This document shows positions 1 to 8,261 of a stretch of DNA of 46,444 bases, in pieces (position 1 is the first letter of the stretch; every line of letters begins with the position of its first letter). Under the pieces are notes generated by a model, which saw nothing but the letters and a program-made list of their open reading frames with translations, made no database searches and had not been told where the DNA came from. The position numbers and the translations under genes are program-made. This DNA is from Bacteroidales bacterium (lineage in GTDB: Bacteria; Bacteroidota; Bacteroidia; Bacteroidales; Muribaculaceae): contig SFEA01000014.1 of the NCBI GenBank assembly GCA_004557385.1, positions 1 through 46,444 of the forward strand. Reading direction: 5' to 3'.

Positions 1-104
1 TGCTCGCATCAAATGTATCTTGAAAACTTTTAAACTTCATTAACTCGTTGTAGACCATAGAGTTATGGCGATTTTAGCACCCGAAATGACCTATATGCCA
101 ATAA

Positions 105-257
105 TCATCGTTTGTTAAGGATAACCAGGGCTGCAATAACGCCTGGCACCCATCCGCAAAGCGTGAGGATGAGGACAATGAGTATTGAGCCGCATCCGCG
201 GTCGAACACTGCCAACGGCGGAAAGATAATTGATAGTAATACTCTGATAAGCGACAT
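105..257 (-). CDS. YqaE/Pmp3 family small membrane protein
   Basis: A 50-residue ORF starting MSLIRVLLSIIFPP and ending with the stop at 105-107. It shows the Pmp3/YqaE signature: a first hydrophobic helix with FPPLAVF, a short DRGCGS turn, then a second helix with LCGWVPGVIAALVIL. Family members are two-helix inner-membrane proteins linked to membrane potential or salt and stress tolerance; the role here is inferred from the family only. Length matches the family norm of about 50 residues, so the gene appears complete. It lies just downstream of tRNA-Pro on the same strand, beyond that tRNA's terminator. No separate TAnnTTTG box was seen in the gap, so it may depend on read-through. Confidence 0.87.
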   Translation of the reverse strand: MSLIRVLLSIIFPPLAVFDRGCGSILIVLILTLCGWVPGVIAALVILNKR

Positions 258-287
258 AGCTGTTGTTTATATTAATGTAAGTGTAAT

Positions 288-326
288 AAAAAAGCACCGA
301 TATCGTGTTGGACAGATAATCGGTGC
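288..326 (-). terminator. Rho-independent terminator after tRNA-Pro
   Basis: On the minus strand an 8-bp perfect stem (GCACCGAT with ATCGGTGC, arms 319-326 and 294-301) is followed by six T residues. It lies 6 nt from the tRNA 3' end. Confidence 0.8.
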
Positions 327-331
327 CATTG

Positions 332-407
332 TCGGGATGACAAGATTCGAACTTGCGACCACTCGCCCCCCAGACGAGTACTCTAAACCGGACTGAGCTA
401 CATCCCG
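332..407 (-). tRNA. tRNA-Pro (anticodon GGG)
   Basis: Minus-strand cloverleaf with acceptor stem CGGGATG pairing with CATCCCG and discriminator A. The anticodon stem is CTCGT/GCGAG, with loop CTGGGGG giving anticodon GGG. The T-arm contains GTTCGAATC. The C1-G72 start with CGGGATG is typical of bacterial tRNA-Pro. The 3' CCA is not encoded. A -7 box sits just upstream and a terminator just downstream, so it is its own unit. Confidence 0.93.
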
Positions 408-425
408 CTACCTTGATTGGTGATG

Positions 426-433
426 CAAAATTA
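426..433 (-). promoter_or_regulatory. Promoter -7 box for tRNA-Pro
   Basis: TAATTTTG on the minus strand, matching the Bacteroidetes TAnnTTTG consensus. It ends 18 nt before the tRNA 5' end. Confidence 0.65.
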
Positions 434-589
434 CAAAAATAGTTTGGATTAGACAACATTTCTTGTAATATATGCAAAAAGTATTCTTGAAATATGTGTC
501 TACAATGTTGTGAGTCAATGATTTGATATAGACAAATTTTGTTGTGTGGCAGGTGCCGTTGGAAGTCGATTTTGTTTACTGGCGGAATG

Positions 590-635
590 AAAAAAAAGAT
601 GGGAGAAATCCTCCGAAAAGAATTTTTCCCATCTT
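590..635 (-). terminator. Terminator of the aldolase gene
   Basis: On the minus strand a 9-bp stem (AAGATGGGA pairing with TCCCATCTT, outer arms 627-635 and 596-604) is followed directly by a T-rich tract. It lies about 30 nt past the aldolase stop codon. Confidence 0.8.
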
Positions 636-665
636 AGATGTATTCAATAGTTGAATAATGCAATA

Positions 666-1664
666 TTATTCAGCCTTGCCGTCGCTACCGAGCACGTTGA
701 TGATTTTGTGCTTGTAGAGTTTTTCCATGTTGTCGCGAGCTGGACCGAGGTACTTGCGTGGGTCGAATTCAGCTGGCTTTTCAGCGAACACTTTGCGAAC
801 GGCAGCAGTCATAGCCAAGCGGCTGTCAGAGTCGATATTGATTTTGCAAACAGCGCTCTTGGCAGCTTCACGAAGCCATTCTTCAGGAATACCGATAGCA
901 GCCTTGAGAGCACCACCGTACTTGTTGATAGTTTCAACTTCGTCTTGAGGAACCGAAGAAGAACCGTGGAGCACGATTGGGAAACCGGGAAGTTCCTTTT
1001 CAACAGCCTTGAGAACATCAAATGCCAATGGAGGAGGAACGAGCTTGCCGTTTTCGTCCTTGGTGCATTGTTCCGGAGTGAACTTGTAAGCACCGTGCGA
1101 TGTGCCTATAGAGATAGCCAAGCTGTCGCAGCCGGTGCGAGTAGCAAAGTCTACTACTTCTTCAGGGTTGGTGTAGGTGTGGTGGTCGCTCGATACTTCG
1201 TCTTCAACGCCAGCCAATACACCGAGTTCGCCTTCAACAGTCACGTCGAATTGGTGTGCATATTCAACAACCTTCTTGGTGAGGGCGATGTTTTCTTCGT
1301 AAGGAAGGTGAGAACCGTCAATCATCACAGAAGAGAAACCGCAGTCAACGCAGTCCTTGCAAAGTTCGTAGCTATCGCCGTGGTCGAGGTGAAGCACGAT
1401 TTGTGGTTTAGCCCAGCCAAGTTCCTTAGCGTATTCAACAGCTCCTTGAGCCATGTAGCGAAGGAGAGTTGCGTTAGCATAGTTGCGAGCGCCCTTCGAT
1501 ACTTGAAGGATAACCGGAGACTTGGTTTCAGAAGCAGCCTTGATGATAGCTTGAAGTTGCTCCATGTTGTTGAAGTTGAAAGCAGGAATTGCATAACCGC
1601 CTTCAACAGCCTTAGCAAACATTTCGCGAGTGTTTACGAGGCCAAGATCTTTATAATTTACCAT
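666..1664 (-). CDS. fba: Class II fructose-bisphosphate aldolase
   Basis: A 332-residue zinc-dependent aldolase that cleaves fructose-1,6-bisphosphate to dihydroxyacetone phosphate and glyceraldehyde-3-phosphate in the cytosol. Visible motifs are LHLDHGDS around residues 91-98, with the presumed catalytic Asp94 and metal-ligand His95; SHGAYK, with a His ligand near 190; and VLHGSS, with a His ligand near 233. The start MVNYKDLGLVNTREM is the usual family N-terminus. It has its own -7 box about 95 nt upstream and a strong terminator, so it is monocistronic. The long opposite-strand ORF over it is a codon-bias mirror. Nothing is missing or fused. Confidence 0.96.
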   Translation of the reverse strand: MVNYKDLGLVNTREMFAKAVEGGYAIPAFNFNNMEQLQAIIKAASETKSPVILQVSKGARNYANATLLRYMAQGAVEYAKELGWAKPQIVLHLDHGDSYELCKDCVDCGFSSVMIDGSHLPYEENIALTKKVVEYAHQFDVTVEGELGVLAGVEDEVSSDHHTYTNPEEVVDFATRTGCDSLAISIGTSHGAYKFTPEQCTKDENGKLVPPPLAFDVLKAVEKELPGFPIVLHGSSSVPQDEVETINKYGGALKAAIGIPEEWLREAAKSAVCKINIDSDSRLAMTAAVRKVFAEKPAEFDPRKYLGPARDNMEKLYKHKIINVLGSDGKAE

Positions 1665-1762
1665 TTGTTAAATATATAAAAAGTGAATAAAATCTTTCAC
1701 ACTAAAAAATGATTCAATTGTTGCCTATATACAAAGGACAATAACCTTGAATTTTTTCACTG

Positions 1763-1770
1763 CAAAGATA
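1763..1770 (-). promoter_or_regulatory. Promoter -7 box for fba
   Basis: TATCTTTG on the minus strand, about 100 nt before the start codon. It implies an mRNA leader of roughly 90 nt. Confidence 0.65.
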
Positions 1771-1848
1771 ACTATTTTCCTTTATACTATTGCACTCTTA
1801 TAGTAATATTTTTTTCTAATAAAGTGGTGAAAGGTTGGAGATAAACTG

Positions 1849-2604
1849 TTAGAGCCATCGGTGGTGCTTGCTATAGAAATAGAGCAGCGCCCGAGCGTGG
1901 CGGCGAGCCATAGGCGAGAGCAGGCTATGCGAAGTGATGCGGCGGTGCAAGTGCTCGATGCAGATGTGTGGCAGATAGCACACCTTATAACCCGCTTGGG
2001 TGGCGCGTAGGCAGAAATCGGCGTCTTCTGGGCCGTAGAAAATGTTGTCGTCGAGAAGACCGATGGTGTCGATAAGCAGGCGTGGAAACATCTGGCAAGC
2101 GCCTATCACATAGGTGGGATATATCACGCCATGCTCGTCGGTGCGGAAGCGAGTGGTGCTCGTGGTAAGGCGCAGCACATTTCGCATTTTTTGTATCAGC
2201 CCCGGGTAAGGCTTCATACTGTTTTGCACCGTGTGGTCCTCGTTGAGCAGTCGGCAAGCCACAATGCCAGATTGAGGATTCTGCTCGAGATAAGCCAACA
2301 TTCCTTCGATGGCTTCGGCATTGACCACGGTGTCGTTGTCAAGAATGAGGATGTATTGACCCGTAGAAGCAGTGATGCCCTGATTGCGAGCGGCAGCCAC
2401 GCCGCGATTTTCGGCATTGGCTATGACCGTAACCTCGGGAAACGACTGCTCGAGCATCTGCAACGAGCCGTCGGAAGAGCCGTTGTCGACCACTATCACC
2501 TCATGGCTGATGCCCTCGATGGCAGGCATGAGCGAGTCGAGGCAACGATGCAGCACATCGCGCTGATTCCAGGTGAGGATGATTATAGATAGGCGAATGG
2601 TCAT
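1849..2604 (-). CDS. Family 2 glycosyltransferase
   Basis: A 251-residue GT-A fold enzyme predicted to transfer a sugar from a nucleotide-sugar donor in cell-surface polysaccharide assembly. The N-terminus has the GT2 core: VSIIILTWN-like strand, VVDNGSSDGS at 38-47, NRGVAAARNQG near 66-76, and the metal-binding LDNDTV with D89-N90-D91. A later GPEDADFCLRA segment is typical of rhamnosyl- and galactofuranosyl-type GT2 enzymes, though donor and acceptor cannot be read from sequence. There is no C-terminal membrane helix. It is the second gene of an operon, 18 nt behind the radical SAM gene. No clear terminator was seen after it. Confidence 0.9.
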   Translation of the reverse strand: MTIRLSIIILTWNQRDVLHRCLDSLMPAIEGISHEVIVVDNGSSDGSLQMLEQSFPEVTVIANAENRGVAAARNQGITASTGQYILILDNDTVVNAEAIEGMLAYLEQNPQSGIVACRLLNEDHTVQNSMKPYPGLIQKMRNVLRLTTSTTRFRTDEHGVIYPTYVIGACQMFPRLLIDTIGLLDDNIFYGPEDADFCLRATQAGYKVCYLPHICIEHLHRRITSHSLLSPMARRHARALLYFYSKHHRWL

Positions 2605-2622
2605 GGCGTGATAGATGGGTGA

Positions 2623-4074
2623 TTATTTGGAATATCCGAAAAGTTTTATTTTCAGAGCTTTGAGAGCGTTGATAAATTCCGACATACTCTTAAAACGGCG
2701 CAGTTGCTTGAAGATGAACGACGGGCGAATGAAGTAGCTCAGATTGTTGCGAAAGAGAGCTTTTTCCATATCTTCGGCCGAGAGATGCGGGTAGTTGAGA
2801 ATCGATTCGCGCTGCACATCGGTGGGTACATAGTCGGGCGTGGCTAGCCAGCCGTTCTCTATGCACATTTTGTAAAATTCGGTACCCGGGAAAGGCGAAA
2901 CAATGTTGAACATTACTTGGTCGACATTGAGTTTTTTCGCCTCGCGGAGAGTGTGGCGAATGGTTTCCTTGGTTTCGAGCGGACTGCTGCCGATGAGCAC
3001 ATTGAGTTTCACCGGCACGCTATATTTTTTGAGCAAAGCAATGGCTTGATAGATTTGAGCCGAAGTGATGCCTTTATTGATGAAACGCAGAATGTCGTCG
3101 TTGAACGACTCGATGCCTAAATCCACATAGAGGCATCCCGACTCGCCCAACATCTTTGCAATAGGTTCGGTGATGGCATCAACGCGCGCCTGGCATCCCC
3201 AAACGAAGCCGAAACGGCGCATAATTTCGCAAATCTGTGATGTTCGCTCCTCGTTCCAGATGAAATTGTCGTCCATAAAACCAATAGCCTTGTAGCCGCG
3301 GCTGTGCAGCAACTCCATTTCGCGTTCGATGCTTGCCACGGAGCGGAAGCCGATGTTGGGTTTGCGGCCAAATTCCTTGCGGAACTCCATCTCGCGGGCA
3401 AAAGTGAGCGAACTGGGCACGCAGTAGATGCAACCATAGGGGCAATTACGCGAGGTTACAGCCGTGGTGTAGGGGCCGGTTTTGAGTTTGGGATTGTGAT
3501 ATTGCTTGTCCTCGATGAAGTGTCGAGCCGGGAAAGGCAGCGCATCGAGGTCGGAGATTAGCGGGCGGAAGGGGTTGCTGTGAAATTTGCCATCGCGCAT
3601 AAATGAAATGCCTCGCACTTCGCTCCAGTCGCGGCGGTTGTGCATAGCATCTACTAGTTCGCGCACGGTGGCTTCGGGTTCGCCGCGCACTATTATCACA
3701 TGGTCGTGGGCAAGGCATTGCTTGGTGAAATAGGTGGGACCGGGGCCCAGCAGCACCACATAGGCATGAGGAGCCACCTCGTGGATAATATGCATAGCCT
3801 TGAGGTCGCTCTGAATAGAGAGATTTACTGTCCAGATGAAATAAATGTCGGCGTTGCGCTCGGCGATGAATTGGCGCAGCGATGCTTCGTTACCGTTGCC
3901 ATCGAACACAAAGTCGCGTCGGGTGATATCGTGCACACCTTCCTCTTCGAGTACGGCAGCCACGGAGAGCTCGTAGATATTAGGCATGGGATACACCATA
4001 CGAGTGCATCCGGCGGTGCGCTCGGCAGGCTGATGCCCTATGAGTTCGGGAGGTGTGAGAAAAGTAATCTTCAT
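2623..4074 (-). CDS. B12-binding-type radical SAM protein
   Basis: A 483-residue enzyme starting MKITFLTPPELIG. A start 14 codons upstream is possible, but the chosen Met begins the conserved N-terminal strand of this family. Residues about 1-150 form a cobalamin-binding-like Rossmann domain ending in VRGEPEATVRELV. The radical SAM cluster is CPYGCIYC (C211, C215, C218, numbered from the chosen Met), followed by a TIM-barrel stretch with GFMDDNFIW, LGIESFNDDILRF and NVLIGSSPLETKE. Such proteins do methyl transfers or rearrangements on lipids and natural products; the substrate is unknown. It heads an operon with the GT2 gene, suggesting surface glycan or lipid tailoring. No TAnnTTTG box was found upstream. 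Confidence 0.88.
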   Translation of the reverse strand: MKITFLTPPELIGHQPAERTAGCTRMVYPMPNIYELSVAAVLEEEGVHDITRRDFVFDGNGNEASLRQFIAERNADIYFIWTVNLSIQSDLKAMHIIHEVAPHAYVVLLGPGPTYFTKQCLAHDHVIIVRGEPEATVRELVDAMHNRRDWSEVRGISFMRDGKFHSNPFRPLISDLDALPFPARHFIEDKQYHNPKLKTGPYTTAVTSRNCPYGCIYCVPSSLTFAREMEFRKEFGRKPNIGFRSVASIEREMELLHSRGYKAIGFMDDNFIWNEERTSQICEIMRRFGFVWGCQARVDAITEPIAKMLGESGCLYVDLGIESFNDDILRFINKGITSAQIYQAIALLKKYSVPVKLNVLIGSSPLETKETIRHTLREAKKLNVDQVMFNIVSPFPGTEFYKMCIENGWLATPDYVPTDVQRESILNYPHLSAEDMEKALFRNNLSYFIRPSFIFKQLRRFKSMSEFINALKALKIKLFGYSK

Positions 4075-4377
4075 TTCAAACAAAAAATAGTGTTTTTTGT
4101 AACAAATAATAAGCAAAGCGAGTTATGCCGGGCAAAAAGTGCCGCGGAGTCACTCATTAGTTATATAGTAAAAACGAATGTAAGAGCTATTAATTATGCA
4201 AAAAGGGGTAATTTGTGAAACTTTTAATATGTTTTTGGGGTCAAATGGGTGATAAGTGAAGATAATCAATTATCTTTGTTTACTTTTTATGGCCTAAATG
4301 AAGGCGCAATAGAGAGAAATAATTATCAATTAACAACCCAATAACAAAACTATTAAAAACAAACGCAACGAAAAGTA
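4075..4377. other. Divergent intergenic region (radical SAM / speA)
   Basis: A 303-nt AT-rich gap between divergent genes. It holds the speA -7 box at 4271-4278 and no ORF or RNA that I recognise. No equivalent box was seen for the minus-strand operon. Confidence 0.6.
4271..4278 (+). promoter_or_regulatory. Promoter -7 box for speA
   Basis: TATCTTTG, about 100 nt before the speA start, giving a leader of roughly 90 nt. Confidence 0.6.
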
Positions 4378-6279
4378 ATGAGAAGATGGCGCATTGAGGA
4401 TAGCGCGGAGCTATACAACATCAACGGATGGGGGTTGAAGTATTTTTCGATTAACGAAAAGGGACACATTCAAGTCACCCCACGCGAGGGTTATGCCGGA
4501 GTGGATTTGAAAGATGTGATGGATGAGTTGCAGGTGCGCGATATCACGGCACCGATTCTGCTTCGCTTCCCCGACATTTTGGACAATCGTATCGAAAAGA
4601 TTTCGAATTGTTTCAAGTCGGCATCTAATGAGTATAACTATACTGCCGAAAACTTTATCATTTATCCCATTAAGGTGAACCAAATGCGTCCGGTGGTTGA
4701 GGAGATAGTGAGCCACGGCAAAAAGTTCAACATCGGCCTTGAGGCAGGCAGCAAACCGGAATTGCATGCCGTATTGTCGATTAACATCGACGAGAAATCG
4801 CTGATTATTTGCAACGGATATAAGGATGAGAGCTACATCGAGCTGGCATTGCTGGCTCAGAAGATGGGCCGCCGTATATTTCTTGTGGTGGAGAAACTCA
4901 ATGAACTGAAGCTGATTGCCGAAATATCGAAGCGCCTGAACATACGTCCTAACATTGGCATTCGCATCAAGCTGTCGAGCTCGGGCAGCGGCAAGTGGGA
5001 AGAAAGCGGTGGCGACCAGAGCAAGTTCGGCCTTAACTCAAGCGAACTGCTCACTGCCATCGACTATCTGCAGAAGAAGCAACTCGACGACTGCCTGAAG
5101 CTGATTCATTTCCATATCGGCAGTCAGATAACCAAGATACGCCACATCAAGAATGCCTTGCGCGAGGCGTCGCAGTTCTATGTGCAATTATCGCGCATGG
5201 GTTTCAACATCGACTTTATTGACATTGGCGGCGGACTTGGCGTTGACTACGATGGCACGCGCAATAGCGCCAGCGAAAGCAGCATGAACTATTCGATTCA
5301 GGAGTATGCCAACGACGCTGTCTCTGCCATTGTGGACACTTGCACGAAGAATGGGTTGAAGCAGCCAAACATCATCAACGAGAGCGGACGCTCGCTCACT
5401 GCCCACCATTCGATTCTCATCTTCGAGGTGCTTGAAACGGCTCAGTTGCCCCAGTGGGACGATGACGACGACAAGATTTCGGACGACGACCACGAGTTGG
5501 CGCGCGAACTATACGACATCTGGGACAAGATAAACCAGGGCCGCATGATGGAGGATTGGCATGATGCTTTGCAGATACGCGAGGAAGCGCTCGATTTGTT
5601 CAGCCTCGGATTGCTTGACCTGCGCACCCGCGCCTTGATTGAGAAGCTGTTCTGGTCGATTGCACGCGACGTAAATGCTTTGGCTTCGGATATGAAGCAT
5701 GCTCCCGAGGAATTGCGTAAGGTGGCAAAGAAACTGCCCGAAAAGTATTTCTGCAATTTCTCGCTCTTCCAGTCGTTGCCCGATAGCTGGGCTATCGACC
5801 AGGTGTTCCCGATAATACCTATTTCGCGCCTCGACGAGAAGCCTACGCACATGGCAACGCTGCAGGACATCACTTGCGACAGCGACGGCAAGATTGGAAA
5901 TTTTGTGTCGCCAAGCGGCGTGTCGGCATCCATTCCGGTGCATACGCTCAAGAACAACGAGTCGTATTATCTTGGCGTGTTCCTTGTGGGTGCTTATCAG
6001 GAGATTTTGGGCGATATGCACAATCTGTTCGGCGACACCAATGCCGTGCACATAAGCGTGTATAAGGACCGCTACGAAATCGACCAGATTATCGACGGCG
6101 AAACCGTGGCTGAGGTGCTCGACTATGTGCAGTATAGTCCTAAGAAGCTGGTGCGTAACATCGAAACATGGGTTACCCAATCAATGAAATTGGGCAAAAT
6201 CACCCCCGAAGAAGGTCGCGAATTCATCAGCAACTATCGCTCAGGCCTATATGGCTACACCTATCTTGAGCGCGAGTGA
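4378..6279 (+). CDS. speA: Biosynthetic arginine decarboxylase
   Basis: A 633-residue fold III PLP enzyme converting arginine to agmatine, the first step of agmatine-based polyamine synthesis. The start MRRWRIEDSAELYNINGWG matches Bacteroidetes SpeA. The PLP lysine lies in YPIKVNQMRP (K99). Other visible elements are GLEAGSKPEL, the phosphate-binding IDIGGGLGVDYDGT region, NESGRSLTAHHS, and the C-terminal VGAYQEILGDMHNLFGD. Length is as expected for the family (about 630). It is followed by truA after about 95 nt with no clear terminator in between, so co-transcription is possible. No frameshift or unusual insertion is seen. Confidence 0.96.
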   Translation: MRRWRIEDSAELYNINGWGLKYFSINEKGHIQVTPREGYAGVDLKDVMDELQVRDITAPILLRFPDILDNRIEKISNCFKSASNEYNYTAENFIIYPIKVNQMRPVVEEIVSHGKKFNIGLEAGSKPELHAVLSINIDEKSLIICNGYKDESYIELALLAQKMGRRIFLVVEKLNELKLIAEISKRLNIRPNIGIRIKLSSSGSGKWEESGGDQSKFGLNSSELLTAIDYLQKKQLDDCLKLIHFHIGSQITKIRHIKNALREASQFYVQLSRMGFNIDFIDIGGGLGVDYDGTRNSASESSMNYSIQEYANDAVSAIVDTCTKNGLKQPNIINESGRSLTAHHSILIFEVLETAQLPQWDDDDDKISDDDHELARELYDIWDKINQGRMMEDWHDALQIREEALDLFSLGLLDLRTRALIEKLFWSIARDVNALASDMKHAPEELRKVAKKLPEKYFCNFSLFQSLPDSWAIDQVFPIIPISRLDEKPTHMATLQDITCDSDGKIGNFVSPSGVSASIPVHTLKNNESYYLGVFLVGAYQEILGDMHNLFGDTNAVHISVYKDRYEIDQIIDGETVAEVLDYVQYSPKKLVRNIETWVTQSMKLGKITPEEGREFISNYRSGLYGYTYLERE

Positions 6280-6374
6280 CTCTAATGTGATAATATAGCT
6301 TATTAAAATATGGGCAATTTCTCCTTTCGCTGCGAGAGATTGCCCTTAAATGAAATATTGAAAAACGAAAATCG

Positions 6375-7115
6375 ATGCGATATTTTATGCGATTGGCTTA
6401 TCGTGGAGCCAATTTCCACGGATGGCAAACACAGCCCAACGACGTCTCGGTGCAGGAAACGCTGGAGCAGGCTATGACAATGGTGATGCGCACCCCAATC
6501 AAAATCACCGGTGCTGGGCGAACCGATGCCGGGGTGAATGCAGCCATGATGGTGGCGCACTTCGATGCCGAGCCGATTGCCGACCCGGTGCGCCTTGTGC
6601 ATCAACTCAACAGTGTGCTGTGTAAGGACATTGCTGTTTACAGCATCTTCCCGGTTCACGACGATGCCCATGCACGCTTCGATGCCACCAGCCGCACATA
6701 TAAATATTTCGTCGACACAGCAAAGAATCCATTCCACTATCCGCTGAGCTGGAAGTGCCCGCCCGATTTAGACTTCAATCTGATGAATGAGGCAGCCGAG
6801 CATTTAATGGAATACATCGATTTCACAAGCTTCAGCAAGTTGCACACCGATGTGAAGACCAACAATTGCCGAATCACGCACGCTCGTTGGGAACGAGAGG
6901 GCAGCCAATGGGTGTTCACCATCACAGCCGACCGCTTCCTGCGCAACATGGTGCGTGCCATAGTGGGCACACTCGTTGAGGTGGGGCGCCATAAAATCAC
7001 CGTCGAGCAGTTCTGCGAAATTATTGAGAAGAAGGACCGTTGCAAGGCAGGCACGTCGATGCCCGGCAATGCGCTTTTCCTATGGGATATCACCTATCCA
7101 TATCGAATTGAGTAA
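6375..7115 (+). CDS. truA: tRNA pseudouridine(38-40) synthase TruA
   Basis: A 246-residue cytosolic enzyme that isomerises uridines 38-40 in the tRNA anticodon arm. The N-terminal RYFMRLAYRGANFHGWQ strand is characteristic, and GAGRTDAGVNA carries the catalytic Asp (D51). FEVRADRFLRNMVRAIVGTLVEVG-type sequence is present as ADRFLRNMVRAIVG near the C-terminus. The first Met (MRYFMRLAY) fits the family start. Complete and unremarkable. The 452-nt stretch after it has no convincing T-tract hairpin. Confidence 0.95.
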   Translation: MRYFMRLAYRGANFHGWQTQPNDVSVQETLEQAMTMVMRTPIKITGAGRTDAGVNAAMMVAHFDAEPIADPVRLVHQLNSVLCKDIAVYSIFPVHDDAHARFDATSRTYKYFVDTAKNPFHYPLSWKCPPDLDFNLMNEAAEHLMEYIDFTSFSKLHTDVKTNNCRITHARWEREGSQWVFTITADRFLRNMVRAIVGTLVEVGRHKITVEQFCEIIEKKDRCKAGTSMPGNALFLWDITYPYRIE

Positions 7116-7567
7116 TACTAATAACGATTGGACGATGAACTCCATGCGCAGTTTGATTTACGTTTTTTTCGATATTGACAATTAGCGGATGCATCAAGGC
7201 GATTGCCTTACACCGATTAATCATTTATCTATGCGAATTCGCGATTTCTGCGAAGGACGCGAATTACCCCAGTATGCTGAATCTGCAACCGCCCGTGCGG
7301 TTGTAGTTGATTTTGGGTGCAGTTGATGCCGTGATAGATGAAAAATGTGACAAATTGACTAATAAATAAGCCTAAAACTGCCAAAATTGCTGTAGTAATA
7401 TGACATTTTGACGTATTGTTGACGATTTTCTCTTATGGCATGTAAATTGAAAATAAATAAAGCGAAAAGCTCGTGATGAGCGGTGCGCTAAAAGCAGCAT
7501 CTCTTGCGAGAGCGATTCAAGAGATATTAGAAATATAAACAATAAAAAAACATAGGAGATTAATATT
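7116..7567. other. Long intergenic region before the hsp20 gene
   Basis: No convincing gene in 452 nt. It contains a GC hairpin (CAACCGC/GCGGTTG, 7286-7303), a 10-bp palindrome GCGAATTCGC at 7233-7242, two TTGACG copies at 7408 and 7419 spaced one helical turn apart, and an inverted repeat at 7499-7525. No TAnnTTTG box was found, unlike upstream of most genes here. Confidence 0.5.
7499..7525. promoter_or_regulatory. Inverted repeat in the hsp20 leader
   Basis: Perfect 8-bp arms ATCTCTTG and CAAGAGAT separated by 11 nt, ending about 40 nt before the hsp20 start codon. It could be a repressor operator or an RNA hairpin. The role is inferred only. Confidence 0.4.
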
Positions 7568-8008
7568 ATGTTGACAATTAGAAGAAATCAAGAATGGCTT
7601 CCAAGCGTGTTTAACGATATCATCGGTAATAACTTTTTTGAACATGCAGCAGTGAGCGCAACGTCGCCTGCAGTGAATGTGATTGAAAAGCAACAAGAAT
7701 ACATTGTTGAAGTGGCTGCTCCGGGCATGACAAAAGACGATTTCAAAGTGAATATCGACGAGGACGACAATTTGGTTGTTGCCTTGGAGAAAGAAACCAG
7801 TGCCAACAATGACAAGTCGGCTGAGCAGATGCACTATCTGCGTCGCGAGTTTGCTTACACTCGTTTCCGTCAGGCAATGATTTTGCCAGAAGATGTCGAC
7901 AAAGAAGCAATTTCGGCAAAGGTTGAGAATGGTGTGCTCACTGTAGTGCTTCCTAAGCTCAAACCACAAGAGGCTAAGAAAACCAACCGCCTGATTGACA
8001 TTCAGTAA
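7568..8008 (+). CDS. Small heat-shock protein, Hsp20/alpha-crystallin family
   Basis: A 146-residue ATP-independent holdase chaperone. The alpha-crystallin domain covers roughly residues 35-135: AVNVIEKQQEYIVEVAAPG, then a central YLRREFAYTRFRQAMILP stretch, and the signature NGVLTVVLPK. It ends with a short tail KKTNRLIDIQ carrying an I-x-I-type element used for oligomer contacts in this family. It has a single promoter region without the usual -7 box and carries an inverted repeat in its leader, consistent with heat or stress-specific control (inference). A GC-rich hairpin about 115 nt downstream probably ends the transcript. Confidence 0.94.
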   Translation: MLTIRRNQEWLPSVFNDIIGNNFFEHAAVSATSPAVNVIEKQQEYIVEVAAPGMTKDDFKVNIDEDDNLVVALEKETSANNDKSAEQMHYLRREFAYTRFRQAMILPEDVDKEAISAKVENGVLTVVLPKLKPQEAKKTNRLIDIQ

Positions 8009-8123
8009 ATTGGCATTGATGTCATAACCTTTGCGGCACCATGTAAGAGGTGCTCTGCAATAGGGCGAAAAGGGCTCCACATATTTTGTGACATATATTT
8101 TTATGATGGTTAGTTATTAGTTG

Positions 8124-8157
8124 AGCCGCTTGCACCAAACAGGTGTGGGCGGCTTTG
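8124..8157 (+). terminator. Probable terminator of hsp20
   Basis: A 13-bp stem with three G-T pairs (AGCCGC... to ...GCGGCT) and loop AAACA, followed by only a short T tract. Confidence 0.55.
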
Positions 8158-8211
8158 CTGTTTATGAAAAAATACTTTTATCGACCGAATCTGTGTTCGC
8201 ATTATTGTGCT

Positions 8212-8219
8212 TATCTTTG
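8212..8219 (+). promoter_or_regulatory. Promoter -7 box for the GH20 gene
   Basis: TATCTTTG, 42 nt before the start codon. Confidence 0.65.
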
Positions 8220-8261
8220 CAGAAATAATATAAACCATTATAAAAAACTAAAAACGAAGAA

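Noticed and set aside
651..1679. A 342-codon plus-strand ORF over the aldolase gene
   Set aside because: It mirrors the real minus-strand gene; its protein has no known motifs. The aldolase has all catalytic motifs, a promoter and a terminator on the minus strand.
7233..7242. 10-bp palindrome GCGAATTCGC
   Set aside because: Isolated and short, contains an ordinary restriction-type site. No second copy or nearby promoter gives it a role.
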